A stretch of 64,000 nt of DNA, taken from contig NETF01000203.1 of the NCBI GenBank assembly GCA_002172675.1, positions 1 through 64,000 on the forward strand. The letters are read 5' to 3'. Source of the stretch: an unicellular cyanobacterium SU3 (GTDB taxonomy: Bacteria > Cyanobacteriota > Cyanobacteriia > Cyanobacteriales > Microcystaceae). Below, piece by piece: positions 1 to 5,924 of this stretch. The notes beneath the pieces were generated by a model. It saw only the letters and a list, made by a program, of their open reading frames with translations. It ran no database searches and was not told where the DNA came from. Numbering within the stretch: position 1 is the first letter of the stretch; every line of letters begins with the position of its first letter. Both the position numbers and the translations under genes were made by a program.

Positions 1-96
1 AGCAAACGTGATGTGCCTGGGAACTTGAAAGAATTGACTATTCAGTTAAGTCTATTTAATCAAGAAAATAACCATCCCGACAGGGATTCGTTATGA
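1..96 (+). CDS. C-terminal fragment of an IS605-family TnpB protein (partial)
   Basis: An open frame enters from the left edge in frame 1 and stops at TGA 94-96, leaving 31 residues that end in RDSL. The wording (KRDVPGNLKE followed by a short polar tail) resembles the end of cyanobacterial IS200/IS605 TnpB proteins. The stop is followed three bases later by a perfect hairpin, the usual arrangement of the right end of such elements. Only the tail is visible, so the catalytic core cannot be judged. The fragment could also belong to another gene. Confidence 0.5.
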   Translation, partial: SKRDVPGNLKELTIQLSLFNQENNHPDRDSL

Positions 97-98
97 AT

Positions 99-125
99 CT
101 CCCGTTTTGTAAACGGGAGAGCGTC
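99..125 (+). repeat. Right-end hairpin of the IS605-type element
   Basis: A perfect 9-bp stem (99-107 pairs with 111-119) with a 3-nt loop begins just after the partial tnpB stop and is followed by GAGCGTC. It has no T-run, so it is not an ordinary terminator. Subterminal hairpins next to the tnpB stop are expected for IS200/IS605 right ends and for the guide RNA that overlaps them. Confidence 0.5.
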
Positions 126-211
126 AAAAAGTACCCCTTGTCTCAGTTTTAGTGCATCTGATGGTTCTATTAATTGTTTTTCCAACAAGCAAGTATTAAT
201 TAATATTAAGA

Positions 212-1015
212 ATGGCATCAAAACCCGAAATCCGCAGCCTTAAAAAGAAAGCCACCAGCCCTGATCAAACCGAAGCATCAGTGGCAACAGAGGAAACCGT
301 AGAAGATAATCAAACCCTCGCACCGAAGCAGAAACAGAAATCCTTAACTCGACCCCCAGAAGACACAGCCCCGACAACTGTTGAGGGGAATGAAGATAAG
401 CCCATCTTTCAAGCGATCGGTACCCTACAAGCAAAAGCTGAAAAAGACGAAGAAGGTAACTTTTTTATCAGGTTAGGTGGCAAGCGTTATGGGTTATTTA
501 TCCTTGGTTATCGTTATAAAGCATGGTTAAAGCAAGTAGAAGCTAACCCAGAGCAAAACCTATTCTTGCGTGTCTATCCCAAATGTCTGATGATTCCCCG
601 TAAACCCCCAAAAATGTACTTTCAGGTAGCGGCGTGGCAAGAAGAAAATCAGTGGGATGAAGAACCCGGACAGTTTCGGCTCAAAGGGATCTGGCAGTTT
701 GTCCCCCAGAGTCGAACCCCAGTTATATCGATTTATCGGAACCATAACGCCGAAGATCCCAAGGGTAAGTTTAAAGCCGCACACATTCCTGTGTTAATGA
801 GACGGGACGACGAATCGGCACCGTTTCGGTTTAATCCTAAAATAGCGAAAGAAGATTTACCCCCTCGTTGGTTTATTCAGGGACTATTTAAGTTCATTCC
901 TTCACGGGATAGTTTCGGTTTCTCAGAAGATTTGGAACCACCAACACCAAAGATTCCTTGGTATAAGAAACCAGTTAAAGAATCTCCTGATAAAATGAAA
1001 AAAAATAAGAACTGA
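212..1015 (+). CDS. Conserved-looking hypothetical protein, 267 aa
   Basis: Function not recognised. The first 65 residues are low-complexity, rich in Lys, Glu, Thr and Pro, and look disordered. A folded part of about 150 residues follows, rich in aromatic and basic residues (for example RLGGKRYGLFILGYRYKAWL). It ends in a Lys-rich tail. Small beta-rich domains with such basic and aromatic strands often bind nucleic acid, but no family motif is seen. It is the first gene after the IS end. No good Shine-Dalgarno sequence precedes the ATG, so the start is uncertain. Confidence 0.7.
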   Translation: MASKPEIRSLKKKATSPDQTEASVATEETVEDNQTLAPKQKQKSLTRPPEDTAPTTVEGNEDKPIFQAIGTLQAKAEKDEEGNFFIRLGGKRYGLFILGYRYKAWLKQVEANPEQNLFLRVYPKCLMIPRKPPKMYFQVAAWQEENQWDEEPGQFRLKGIWQFVPQSRTPVISIYRNHNAEDPKGKFKAAHIPVLMRRDDESAPFRFNPKIAKEDLPPRWFIQGLFKFIPSRDSFGFSEDLEPPTPKIPWYKKPVKESPDKMKKNKN

Positions 1016-1069
1016 GAAACCATCACAGAAAAAGTAAAATGTCTAATAGCAACTTTATCGATACTTCAA

Positions 1070-1303
1070 ATGATGAAGAAAACTTCTTTAGTTATGGATA
1101 TTACAAATATTAAACAGAAATATCAACCTCAAACTAGAATCGAGCTAATATTTACTAATGATCCCTACACAAAACTTCAACCTGGGTCACAGGGAATCGT
1201 AGATTTTGTAGACGGAATTGGGCAAATTCATGTCCTTTGGGATTCTGGCTCAAGGTTAGCCTTAATTCCTGAAGAAGACAAATTTAGAATTATTAAAGAC
1301 TAA
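1070..1303 (+). CDS. DUF4314 family protein
   Basis: A 77-residue protein that matches the DUF4314 pattern: a hydrophobic R-x-E-L strand, then N-DPYTKLQPG, then G-x-V-x-FVD-x-IGQIHV-W-D-G-x-LALIPEED-FR. This is a small SH3-like beta barrel found on plasmids and phages, of unknown function. ATGs at 1070, 1073 and 1094 are in frame and none has a clear Shine-Dalgarno sequence. The family match begins just after the third. A 24-codon frame (1039-1113) overlaps the start and may be chance. The gene ends at its own terminator. Confidence 0.75.
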   Translation: MMKKTSLVMDITNIKQKYQPQTRIELIFTNDPYTKLQPGSQGIVDFVDGIGQIHVLWDSGSRLALIPEEDKFRIIKD

Positions 1304-1328
1304 TTTTTTTGTTGAGTAAAATGTTAAA

Positions 1329-1356
1329 AACTGAGATTAATTTCTCGGTCTTTTTT
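1329..1356 (+). terminator. Rho-independent terminator after the DUF4314 gene
   Basis: ACTGAGA pairs with TCTCGGT around a 5-nt loop, with one wobble pair, and is followed by six T. The next leader hairpin starts inside the T-run. Confidence 0.7.
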
Positions 1357-1381
1357 GGCTACGCCAATTTTTGAGAGTGAA
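1355..1381 (+). promoter_or_regulatory. Composite hairpin-TGAA leader element (copy 1)
   Basis: Stem TTGGC/GCCAA with loop TAC at 1355-1367, then TGAA at 1378-1381. Here the spacing from the closing G to TGA is 15 nt instead of the usual 14. It lies directly after a terminator and about 60 nt before the start at 1430. Confidence 0.55.
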
Positions 1382-1384
1382 AAA

Positions 1385-1401
1385 AGGGTTAAATTAACCC
1401 T
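1385..1401. repeat. 17-bp perfect palindrome in a leader
   Basis: AGGGTTAA and TTAACCCT flank a single central A, between the hairpin element and the start codon at 1430. It could be an operator or an mRNA hairpin. Confidence 0.5.
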
Positions 1402-1429
1402 TTCTATCAAACATCATTCACTTTTAATT

Positions 1430-1867
1430 ATGGCACAACAATTGATACAAATCGTAGAACATCAAGGATTTTTTTATCCCGAATGCAAAGAGGAACCAGA
1501 TCGCTCAGATTTGGTCGAAATTCAAGAGAAGAAAAAGGAAATTGTCATCAAAGTACAACCATCGTTTCCTGATGATTTCTACGAATATCCTCAATGTAAA
1601 TATGCTTTAGGGCAAAAAGTTGTCATTGCTGATGACTGGTACTATTGCCAAGAAAATGAAATTGATTTTGAGGACGAATCTCAATTTTATACGATTTCAG
1701 CTATTGAGTTAATTGAACCAACTTCTCGTACTAGCAAAGGATTAACAATGCCAGCTTATTTCATGTTTGGGATCAGAGGAGTTAAGAATAAATCAAGTTA
1801 TGAATTAACTTGGTTTCCTGAATCAGAATTTCTAACTCTTGATGAATTAGAAAGCAAAGAATTTTAA
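1430..1867 (+). CDS. Hypothetical protein, 145 aa
   Basis: Function not recognised. It is acidic and rich in Tyr and Trp, with an alternating beta-like pattern in the second half (KYALGQKVVIADDWYY, then a strand pair and LTWFPESEF near the end). The frame is open upstream to a TTG at 1355, but that codon is the first base triplet of a leader hairpin repeat. The ATG at 1430 (MAQQLIQIVEHQG) is therefore the better start. The gene sits alone between its own leader element and the next gene, 23 nt downstream. Confidence 0.65.
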   Translation: MAQQLIQIVEHQGFFYPECKEEPDRSDLVEIQEKKKEIVIKVQPSFPDDFYEYPQCKYALGQKVVIADDWYYCQENEIDFEDESQFYTISAIELIEPTSRTSKGLTMPAYFMFGIRGVKNKSSYELTWFPESEFLTLDELESKEF

Positions 1868-1890
1868 GTTAGAAAAAATAGGAGAAAAAC

Positions 1891-2166
1891 ATGAGCCAAT
1901 ATAACGATTTCTTTGAGGAATTAGTTACCGACGTTCCTTACGATTTAGCAGTTCAATTAAGAGATTTACCCAAAGCTGAATGGGCTGAGACAACACAAGA
2001 TTGGTTTTTAGAAAAACTCTATATTGGAAGTTATGAAACACTAGATCAAGCTCAGCCTTTGTCTGAACTGTGGGAGGTTTTAATTGGAGAAGTTGATTGG
2101 AATATTGTGGTTAAACTCATCACGAAAACTAAAATCAATAAAGCAATTAAAGCAGTAGAAGAATAG
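1891..2166 (+). CDS. Hypothetical protein, 91 aa
   Basis: Function not recognised. It is small, acidic and mostly helical, with many Trp residues (AEWAETTQDWFLEKLY, LWEVLIGEVDW). AGGAG lies eight bases before the ATG, giving a confident start. It follows the 145-aa gene closely and has no leader hairpin of its own, so the two are probably co-transcribed. A strong terminator follows. Confidence 0.7.
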   Translation: MSQYNDFFEELVTDVPYDLAVQLRDLPKAEWAETTQDWFLEKLYIGSYETLDQAQPLSELWEVLIGEVDWNIVVKLITKTKINKAIKAVEE

Positions 2167-2184
2167 TCTTCATGCTTTGGTTTT

Positions 2185-2211
2185 AAGGGAGATAATTCTC
2201 CCTTATTTTTT
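2185..2211 (+). terminator. Rho-independent terminator
   Basis: AAGGGAGA pairs with TCTCCCTT around TAAT and is followed by A and six T. Confidence 0.85.
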
Positions 2212-2237
2212 GTTACTGACGTAACTCTAATTAGAAA
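2212..2237 (+). promoter_or_regulatory. Leader hairpin element (copy 2, stem variant)
   Basis: Stem GTTAC/GTAAC with loop TGAC directly after a terminator T-run, 40 nt before the start at 2266. The stem sequence differs from the usual TTGC/GCAA but still pairs, which argues for selection on pairing. The downstream TGA is degenerate (AGAAAT at the expected place). Confidence 0.5.
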
Positions 2238-2265
2238 TTATTTTCTATTAATTAGGGTTAGTAAT

Positions 2266-2721
2266 ATGAACGAAAGACCAATAACAATGGTTTTAGCTTG
2301 GGCAAGTTTAGGGGTCGCTGCTCAACATCTAAAAGATTTGCAATTAGATGATGAAACAGCTAATTCTTTATTATTAGAATTAGAAACCGCCGCTAATCTA
2401 ACAGAGGCATTTAATCGCGTGTGGCATAGTATTCACTGGAATTCCTCTAGGAAAGCCACAAAAGTCAGAGTTACTATAACTTTACGAAAAATGGCAGAAA
2501 TGATTCTAGATCATTTAGAAGAAAGTGTAAGGTTATTCGACCAACTCTGTGATGAGCAATCAAAATTTCAAACAATTCCTCTGACCAATGATTGGTTAAA
2601 AATTAAACATTGTTTAGAAGATGGTAAAAAAGAGTTTGATAGAACCCAAGGAAAGTTTATTGAGCCTTTACCCCTTTTTAAATACTTACAAGAACAACAG
2701 AAAAAACACAATAATTTATAA
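2266..2721 (+). CDS. Hypothetical protein, 151 aa
   Basis: Function not recognised. It looks all-helical: an N-terminal hydrophobic segment (MVLAWASLGVAAQHLKDLQL) is followed by several amphipathic helices. The segment is probably too short and polar at its ends to be a membrane anchor. The helix ETAANLTEAFNRVW and the basic stretch SSRKATKVRVTITLRK stand out. The gene has its own leader hairpin and sits as a single-gene unit. Confidence 0.65.
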   Translation: MNERPITMVLAWASLGVAAQHLKDLQLDDETANSLLLELETAANLTEAFNRVWHSIHWNSSRKATKVRVTITLRKMAEMILDHLEESVRLFDQLCDEQSKFQTIPLTNDWLKIKHCLEDGKKEFDRTQGKFIEPLPLFKYLQEQQKKHNNL

Positions 2722-2744
2722 TTATGGAGAGTGACGTTAACCCT

Positions 2745-2770
2745 ATTGCTACGCAATTACGTTAGATGAA
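2745..2770 (+). promoter_or_regulatory. Composite hairpin-TGAA leader element (copy 3)
   Basis: Stem ATTGC/GCAAT with loop TAC (2745-2757). TGAA lies at 2767-2770, exactly 14 nt from the closing G at 2753. It precedes a 36-codon frame at 2841. Confidence 0.6.
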
Positions 2771-2785
2771 CAATTAATATCACTT

Positions 2786-2818
2786 ACTTTTTAGAACTAT
2801 ATTAATTATCTAAAAAGT
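2786..2818. repeat. 10-bp inverted repeat upstream of a small ORF
   Basis: ACTTTTTAGA (2786-2795) pairs perfectly with TCTAAAAAGT (2809-2818) across 13 nt, ending 13 nt before the Shine-Dalgarno sequence of the small frame at 2841. It may be an operator or a leader hairpin. Confidence 0.5.
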
Positions 2819-2840
2819 ATCTACTCAAAAGGAGAAATTA

Positions 2841-2951
2841 ATGGAAGACTTAGAATTTTTATCAAGAAAACAGCAAGAAAAGTTATTTTCCTTCTTTCTC
2901 ACTTCTACACAAAGTATTTTAATTTTTTGGCTTCGCCAATATAAGGAATAA
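2841..2951 (+). CDS. Small ORF, 36 aa
   Basis: An AAGGAG motif lies about eight bases before ATG 2841, an ideal ribosome site, and the frame runs 36 codons to TAA. The first half is charged (MEDLEFLSRKQQEKLF). The second half is hydrophobic (FFLTSTQSILIFWL), so the product could be a membrane-associated peptide. The last codons run through a leader-type hairpin (2927-2939). It may be a true microprotein or a leader peptide. The evidence is the ribosome site and the open frame only. Confidence 0.4.
   Translation: MEDLEFLSRKQQEKLFSFFLTSTQSILIFWLRQYKE
2927..2939 (+). promoter_or_regulatory. Leader-type hairpin without TGA (copy 4)
   Basis: Stem TTGGC/GCCAA with loop TTC after a run of six T, inside the end of the 36-codon frame. 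No TGAA at the expected distance (AATAAA instead). Confidence 0.35.
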
Positions 2952-2991
2952 AAAAGAGATTTTGAGCCTTATATTTTCCAGCTTATATTTT

Positions 2992-3018
2992 TTTGCTGAC
3001 GCAAATTTTTTTAATGAA
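2992..3018 (+). promoter_or_regulatory. Composite hairpin-TGAA leader element (copy 5)
   Basis: Stem TTTGC/GCAAA with loop TGAC. TGAA at 3015-3018 is 14 nt from the closing G at 3001. It lies 87 nt before the start at 3092. Confidence 0.6.
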
Positions 3019-3024
3019 AACATG

Positions 3025-3064
3025 AACTAAACCCTTCACTCTCTACATTTTAAATGGTTTAGTT
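3025..3064. repeat. 9-bp inverted repeat in the leader of the gene at 3092
   Basis: AACTAAACC (3025-3033) pairs with GGTTTAGTT (3056-3064) across 22 nt, ending 14 nt before the GGAG ribosome site. It is a possible operator or mRNA structure. Confidence 0.45.
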
Positions 3065-3091
3065 AACTCACTATTTAGGAGATAATCAATT

Positions 3092-3769
3092 ATGTCTAGC
3101 TTACAGAAATTCATTGACAATCAAGCTCAAGCCGTCGAACAATCCTTAGAAGCAATCGCTTCTTTACAGCGACAACTCAACGAACTTCAAGGACAAGTTC
3201 GAGTCCAACAGCAGATTAGCCAAGCTCAAAAGACTGCTAATAAAGAAGTAGAAGATTGGCTCAAACAAGGGCGGAAATTATTTAAGGATCTTTGTTCAAT
3301 TTATCCAGCCGAAGCATTAGAAGATTTAGCAACTGAAGTAGCCGAAATGAGTCAAGAAGTTCAAGATAATTATAGTGAATATCAAAAGTCCGCCAGATTT
3401 CTTAAAGGTGCAGAAGAAGACGAGGAAGTAGCAGAAACCGATGCTGTTGATTTACCAATCTTGGTAGAGAATTTACCCGATGTTGATGATGACGAACAGG
3501 TGTTATTTGCCAGTCAAATTGAGCAAATTATCCAGGGTAAAACACCAGAAATTATTGAGTTTATCCGAAAACAATTTAACATTTCAGGGAGGATCAAGAA
3601 AATGTCTGCATTAACTCGAAAACTGGCAGAAAACCGACTAACCAGAAAACGGTTAGAGCAAATACTCACTGCAGCCGAACTGACCACAGGGGTAACTGGT
3701 ATGAAAGTGTTAGCGACTACTAATAATAATGGTGGTAATGGTACAGGTGCTATGAACGGTCACGGTTAA
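3092..3769 (+). CDS. Coiled-coil hypothetical protein, 225 aa
   Basis: Function not recognised. Residues 10-60 form a Gln-rich heptad coiled coil (AVEQSLEAIASLQRQLNELQ). An acidic hinge with EEDEEVAETD follows near residue 110. The C-terminal part is basic and helical (RKLAENRLTRKRLEQIL) and ends in a Gly/Asn tail. GGAGAT before the ATG supports the start. It could be a structural or DNA-associated plasmid protein. A long terminator hairpin follows. Confidence 0.7.
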   Translation: MSSLQKFIDNQAQAVEQSLEAIASLQRQLNELQGQVRVQQQISQAQKTANKEVEDWLKQGRKLFKDLCSIYPAEALEDLATEVAEMSQEVQDNYSEYQKSARFLKGAEEDEEVAETDAVDLPILVENLPDVDDDEQVLFASQIEQIIQGKTPEIIEFIRKQFNISGRIKKMSALTRKLAENRLTRKRLEQILTAAELTTGVTGMKVLATTNNNGGNGTGAMNGHG

Positions 3770-3785
3770 CCATTGACTTTTAATC

Positions 3786-3831
3786 TAATGCAGATTATAC
3801 TTTAAATATAGTCTGCATTAAATTGTTTTTT
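3786..3831 (+). terminator. Rho-independent terminator
   Basis: A 14-bp stem (TAATGCAGA, wobble, TATA) around a 7-nt loop is followed by TTGTTTTTT. Confidence 0.75.
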
Positions 3832-3835
3832 CAAG

Positions 3836-4318
3836 ATGAACGAACTCGCAATCAAAGCCCGAATAGCACAACTGCAATCACAAGGGAAGGTGGCTGAACC
3901 CCATACCTGGATTTCGGCCACTAGCATGACGAAAAATGGGAAGAAGTACACTTATTATCGCTTGCTTAAAGGTTTTCGGGTAAAAAGTCAGAAAAATGGT
4001 GAGCAGTCCCAGAACAAGAAGCTAAAGACGAAAATGGTGCAGTATTTGGGTTCGCCGAATAGTGAAGCTTACAAAGAAATGGTTAAAGCGATCGCACGTC
4101 GTAATGAGATACAAAGGTTGCTCAAAAAACTAGAAACCCTAGAAAAACAAGTTAATGCAGACAAGTCTAAAAGGAAAAGAAAACCACGTCAACCTGTATT
4201 AACTACTTTGGTGATGGAATTAATGGCAAAAGTAGAAAACTTACAAGACGAAATTAACTCTGTTAAATTAGACTTGAGACAGAAAAAAGCAGGAAAATAC
4301 ATCCGAAAATTATCATGA
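3836..4318 (+). CDS. Basic coiled-coil hypothetical protein, 160 aa
   Basis: Function not recognised. The product is very Lys/Arg-rich. The N-terminal half has aromatic strands (TKNGKKYTYYRLLKGFRV, then KMVQYLGSP). This block recalls the start of some IS4/IS1634 transposases but is too short to assign. The second half has two coiled-coil helices separated by KSKRKRKPRQP. The stop overlaps the next start by four bases (ATGA), so it is probably translated together with the toxin-antitoxin pair that follows. Confidence 0.65.
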   Translation: MNELAIKARIAQLQSQGKVAEPHTWISATSMTKNGKKYTYYRLLKGFRVKSQKNGEQSQNKKLKTKMVQYLGSPNSEAYKEMVKAIARRNEIQRLLKKLETLEKQVNADKSKRKRKPRQPVLTTLVMELMAKVENLQDEINSVKLDLRQKKAGKYIRKLS

Positions 4319-4509
4319 CAACATTTCAACAAATCATTCAAGCTCTCGAAAGTGTTCCTGAAAGTCAACTAGCTAAAATATTGACTTTTATTGAATTAGT
4401 AAAAAATCAAAATCAATCTGATATTCAGGAGTCTTTATTATTAAGTGAATCGGCTTTAGGTAAAGATTGGTTAAGTGAAGAAGAGGAAGAAGCATGGCAA
4501 GATTTGTAA
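4315..4509 (+). CDS. Antitoxin of a MazF-type pair (DUF2281-like)
   Basis: A 64-residue acidic protein. The helix TTFQQIIQALESVPESQLAKILTF at the start and the EEEEEAW end resemble the small DUF2281-type antitoxins of cyanobacteria. The acidic C-terminus probably wraps the toxin. The gene overlaps the downstream toxin gene by 16 bases and the upstream gene by 4, a tight arrangement typical of type II pairs. The DNA-binding part is not obvious, so autoregulation cannot be judged from sequence. Confidence 0.7.
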   Translation: MTTFQQIIQALESVPESQLAKILTFIELVKNQNQSDIQESLLLSESALGKDWLSEEEEEAWQDL

Positions 4510-4823
4510 AAGGAGATGTCGTAGTTGTACCTTTTCCTTTTTCTGATTTATCTCAATCTAAACGTCGTCCAGCTTTAATCATTTCTAATCTTCAAGGAAA
4601 CGATTTAATCTTAGTCCAAATCACTAGCCAAAAGAAAAAAGATATTTATGCCATTTCTCTCAATGATACTGATTTTCAAACGGGTAAATTGAACAAAAAA
4701 AGTTATATTCGTCCTAACAGAATTTTCACGGCTGAACAAAATATTATTCTCTACAAAATCGGTCAAATTAAACAAGAAAAGTTAAATGAAGTTATTAATA
4801 AGATTATTAACATTATTCGTTAA
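4494..4823 (+). CDS. PemK/MazF family mRNA interferase toxin
   Basis: 109 residues matching the MazF fold: the start KGDVVVVPFPFSDLSQSKRRPALIIS is the classic G-D-V-x-PFPF-x-D-x-S-K-RPA(L/V)(V/I) block. Strands ILVQITSQ and SYIRPNRIFT follow, and a C-terminal helix ends the protein. Members cleave RNA in the cytoplasm and are neutralised by the adjacent antitoxin. Length and gene order fit a functional pair that stabilises the plasmid. Confidence 0.88.
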   Translation: MARFVKGDVVVVPFPFSDLSQSKRRPALIISNLQGNDLILVQITSQKKKDIYAISLNDTDFQTGKLNKKSYIRPNRIFTAEQNIILYKIGQIKQEKLNEVINKIINIIR

Positions 4824-4829
4824 TACTTT

Positions 4830-4858
4830 TTTTGTCTGGCGACAAAATCTTAATTGAT
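4830..4858 (+). promoter_or_regulatory. Composite hairpin-TGA leader element (copy 6, long stem)
   Basis: Stem TTTTGTC/GACAAAA with loop TGGC (4830-4847). TGA at 4855-4857 is 14 nt from the closing G at 4841. It lies 7 nt after the toxin stop and 25 nt before the Ycf35-like start. The stem sequence is quite different from other copies, so the pairing, closing C-G, T..C loop and spacing are what is conserved. Confidence 0.55.
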
Positions 4859-4882
4859 ATTGATTCAATTAAGGAGTTAATT

Positions 4883-5263
4883 ATGTCGCACTTTTCGACA
4901 ATTAAGACTCAGTACAATAACCGTAAAGTTTTGCTTCAATCCTTGAAAAATATGGGATTAAAAGTAACAGAGCATCAGCAACCTGTTCAACTTAACACCA
5001 CTTGGAGTAGTCAAGGAGTAGCTCATCTTGTAGTAGAGCGATCGCAAATTAATAGTAGTAGCGATATTGGCTTTCTTTATGAGGAAAATACCTACAAATT
5101 AGTCTGTGACGATTACGATTTAAGACGGTCTAAACTGCCTAATTTCAAACAAGAGTTAGGCACTAATTATGCTGTTGCTACTGCTCAAAGATTGGGCTAC
5201 AGAGTTAAGCAACAAGAAACGGTTAAAGGTCAAATTCAAATCACATTAGGAGCCAGACGATAA
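4883..5263 (+). CDS. ycf35: Ycf35-like protein (DUF1257)
   Basis: 126 residues starting MSHFSTIKTQ, the diagnostic start of Ycf35/DUF1257. The usual middle (a GVAHLVV strand, then GFLYEENTYKLVCDDYDL) and the C-terminal YAVATAQRLGY helix follow. AAGGAG before ATG 4883 fixes the start; an in-frame TTG farther upstream has no such support. The biochemical role of Ycf35 is not established. In cyanobacteria it commonly neighbours DUF2997 and an AAA ATPase, as here. The next start overlaps this stop (TAATG). Confidence 0.85.
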   Translation: MSHFSTIKTQYNNRKVLLQSLKNMGLKVTEHQQPVQLNTTWSSQGVAHLVVERSQINSSSDIGFLYEENTYKLVCDDYDLRRSKLPNFKQELGTNYAVATAQRLGYRVKQQETVKGQIQITLGARR

Positions 5264-5457
5264 TGAATCCAGAAATCAAAATTAACGTCGATAAAGATGG
5301 AAACTTTACGATTGAAGCTAAGAATTCGTCAGGAGGTAATTGTTTATCCTTGACGCAACCTTTAGAGGATGCGTTAGGAGGGGTTGACAATCGAGAATTT
5401 AAACCAGAATATCGACAATCTTCTCTCTCTAGCAACCAGATTAATCTTAATCAATAA
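5263..5457 (+). CDS. DUF2997 family protein
   Basis: 64 residues with the DUF2997 pattern: a first strand PEIKINVDKDGNFTIEAK, then the conserved GGNCLSLTQPLEDALGGV block (G-x-x-C-x-x-(L/T)-(T/S)-x-P-(L/I)-E-x-A-L-G), then R-E-(F/Y)-K-P-E-Y. The ATG overlaps the ycf35-like stop by one base, so the two are translationally coupled and probably act together. The C-terminal Ser/Asn tail is variable in the family. A terminator hairpin follows directly. Confidence 0.85.
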   Translation: MNPEIKINVDKDGNFTIEAKNSSGGNCLSLTQPLEDALGGVDNREFKPEYRQSSLSSNQINLNQ

Positions 5458-5463
5458 GTGTTT

Positions 5464-5495
5464 TGAATGTGGGAATGAACCCACATTCATTTTAT
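5464..5495 (+). terminator. Rho-independent terminator or attenuator
   Basis: TGAATGTGGG pairs perfectly with CCCACATTCA around AATGAA and is followed by TTTTAT. It lies between the DUF2997 gene and the KTSC gene, so it may only partly stop transcription. Confidence 0.65.
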
Positions 5496-5509
5496 CATGG
5501 AGAAATCAA

Positions 5510-5845
5510 ATGTTTAGCAGTGAATTAGATATTTTATCTCAATGTTTTTCTAGTAATAGTAATGAGATTCAAGCCCAAGAGGAAGAAATTATCGATGGTA
5601 TTATTATCAAAAGAATTGAAAATCTTCCTTGTCAGGGAAGTTCTTTAATCAAAGCGATAGGATATGACCACGAAAATACTATTTTCTATGTGGTTTTTAA
5701 AAATAATAAAACTTATCGTTATTTTGACACGCCTTTATCTCTTTGGCAGAGATTCATCACCACGACTGGTTCGGTTGGAAGACTTTACAATCAACAAATA
5801 AAAGGAACTTATAGAGGTGGAGAAGTAGATTCATTAATCGATTAA
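5510..5845 (+). CDS. KTSC domain protein, 111 aa
   Basis: The C-terminal 65 residues fit the KTSC domain: SSLIKAIGYDHENTIFYVVF, then NNKTYRYFDTPLSLWQRFIT, then SVGRLYNQQIKGTYRG. The family usually shows S-x-(I/V)-x-x-(I/V)-x-Y-(D/N)-x-x-x-x-L-x-(V/I)-x-F, then Y-x-(Y/F)-x-x-V-P and a final (S/A)-x-G-x-(F/Y)-x-x-x-I-K. Start 5510 is chosen because GGAGAA lies six bases upstream. The same frame is open further upstream but runs through the terminator hairpin. It sits between the Ycf35/DUF2997 pair and the Ycf46-like ATPase. Confidence 0.75.
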   Translation: MFSSELDILSQCFSSNSNEIQAQEEEIIDGIIIKRIENLPCQGSSLIKAIGYDHENTIFYVVFKNNKTYRYFDTPLSLWQRFITTTGSVGRLYNQQIKGTYRGGEVDSLID

Positions 5846-5870
5846 TTGCTCTAATTAACTAATCTGAGAA

Positions 5871-5912
5871 CTTATCATTTCTTGCGAAATAGCAGGGAAT
5901 GATATTTTTTCT
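5871..5912 (+). terminator. Probable terminator after the KTSC gene
   Basis: ATCATTTC pairs imperfectly with GGGAATGAT around about 18 nt and is followed by ATTTTTT. The loop is long, so the assignment is moderate. Confidence 0.5.
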
Positions 5913-5924
5913 TATTGAGTTATT

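Noticed and set aside
1039-1113. 24-codon frame overlapping the DUF4314 start
   Set aside because: No ribosome site, no distinctive composition, and it overlaps a recognised family member.
5384-5509. Longer start for the KTSC protein
   Set aside because: The extension overlaps the DUF2997 gene and runs through a terminator-type hairpin; a good ribosome site supports 5510.
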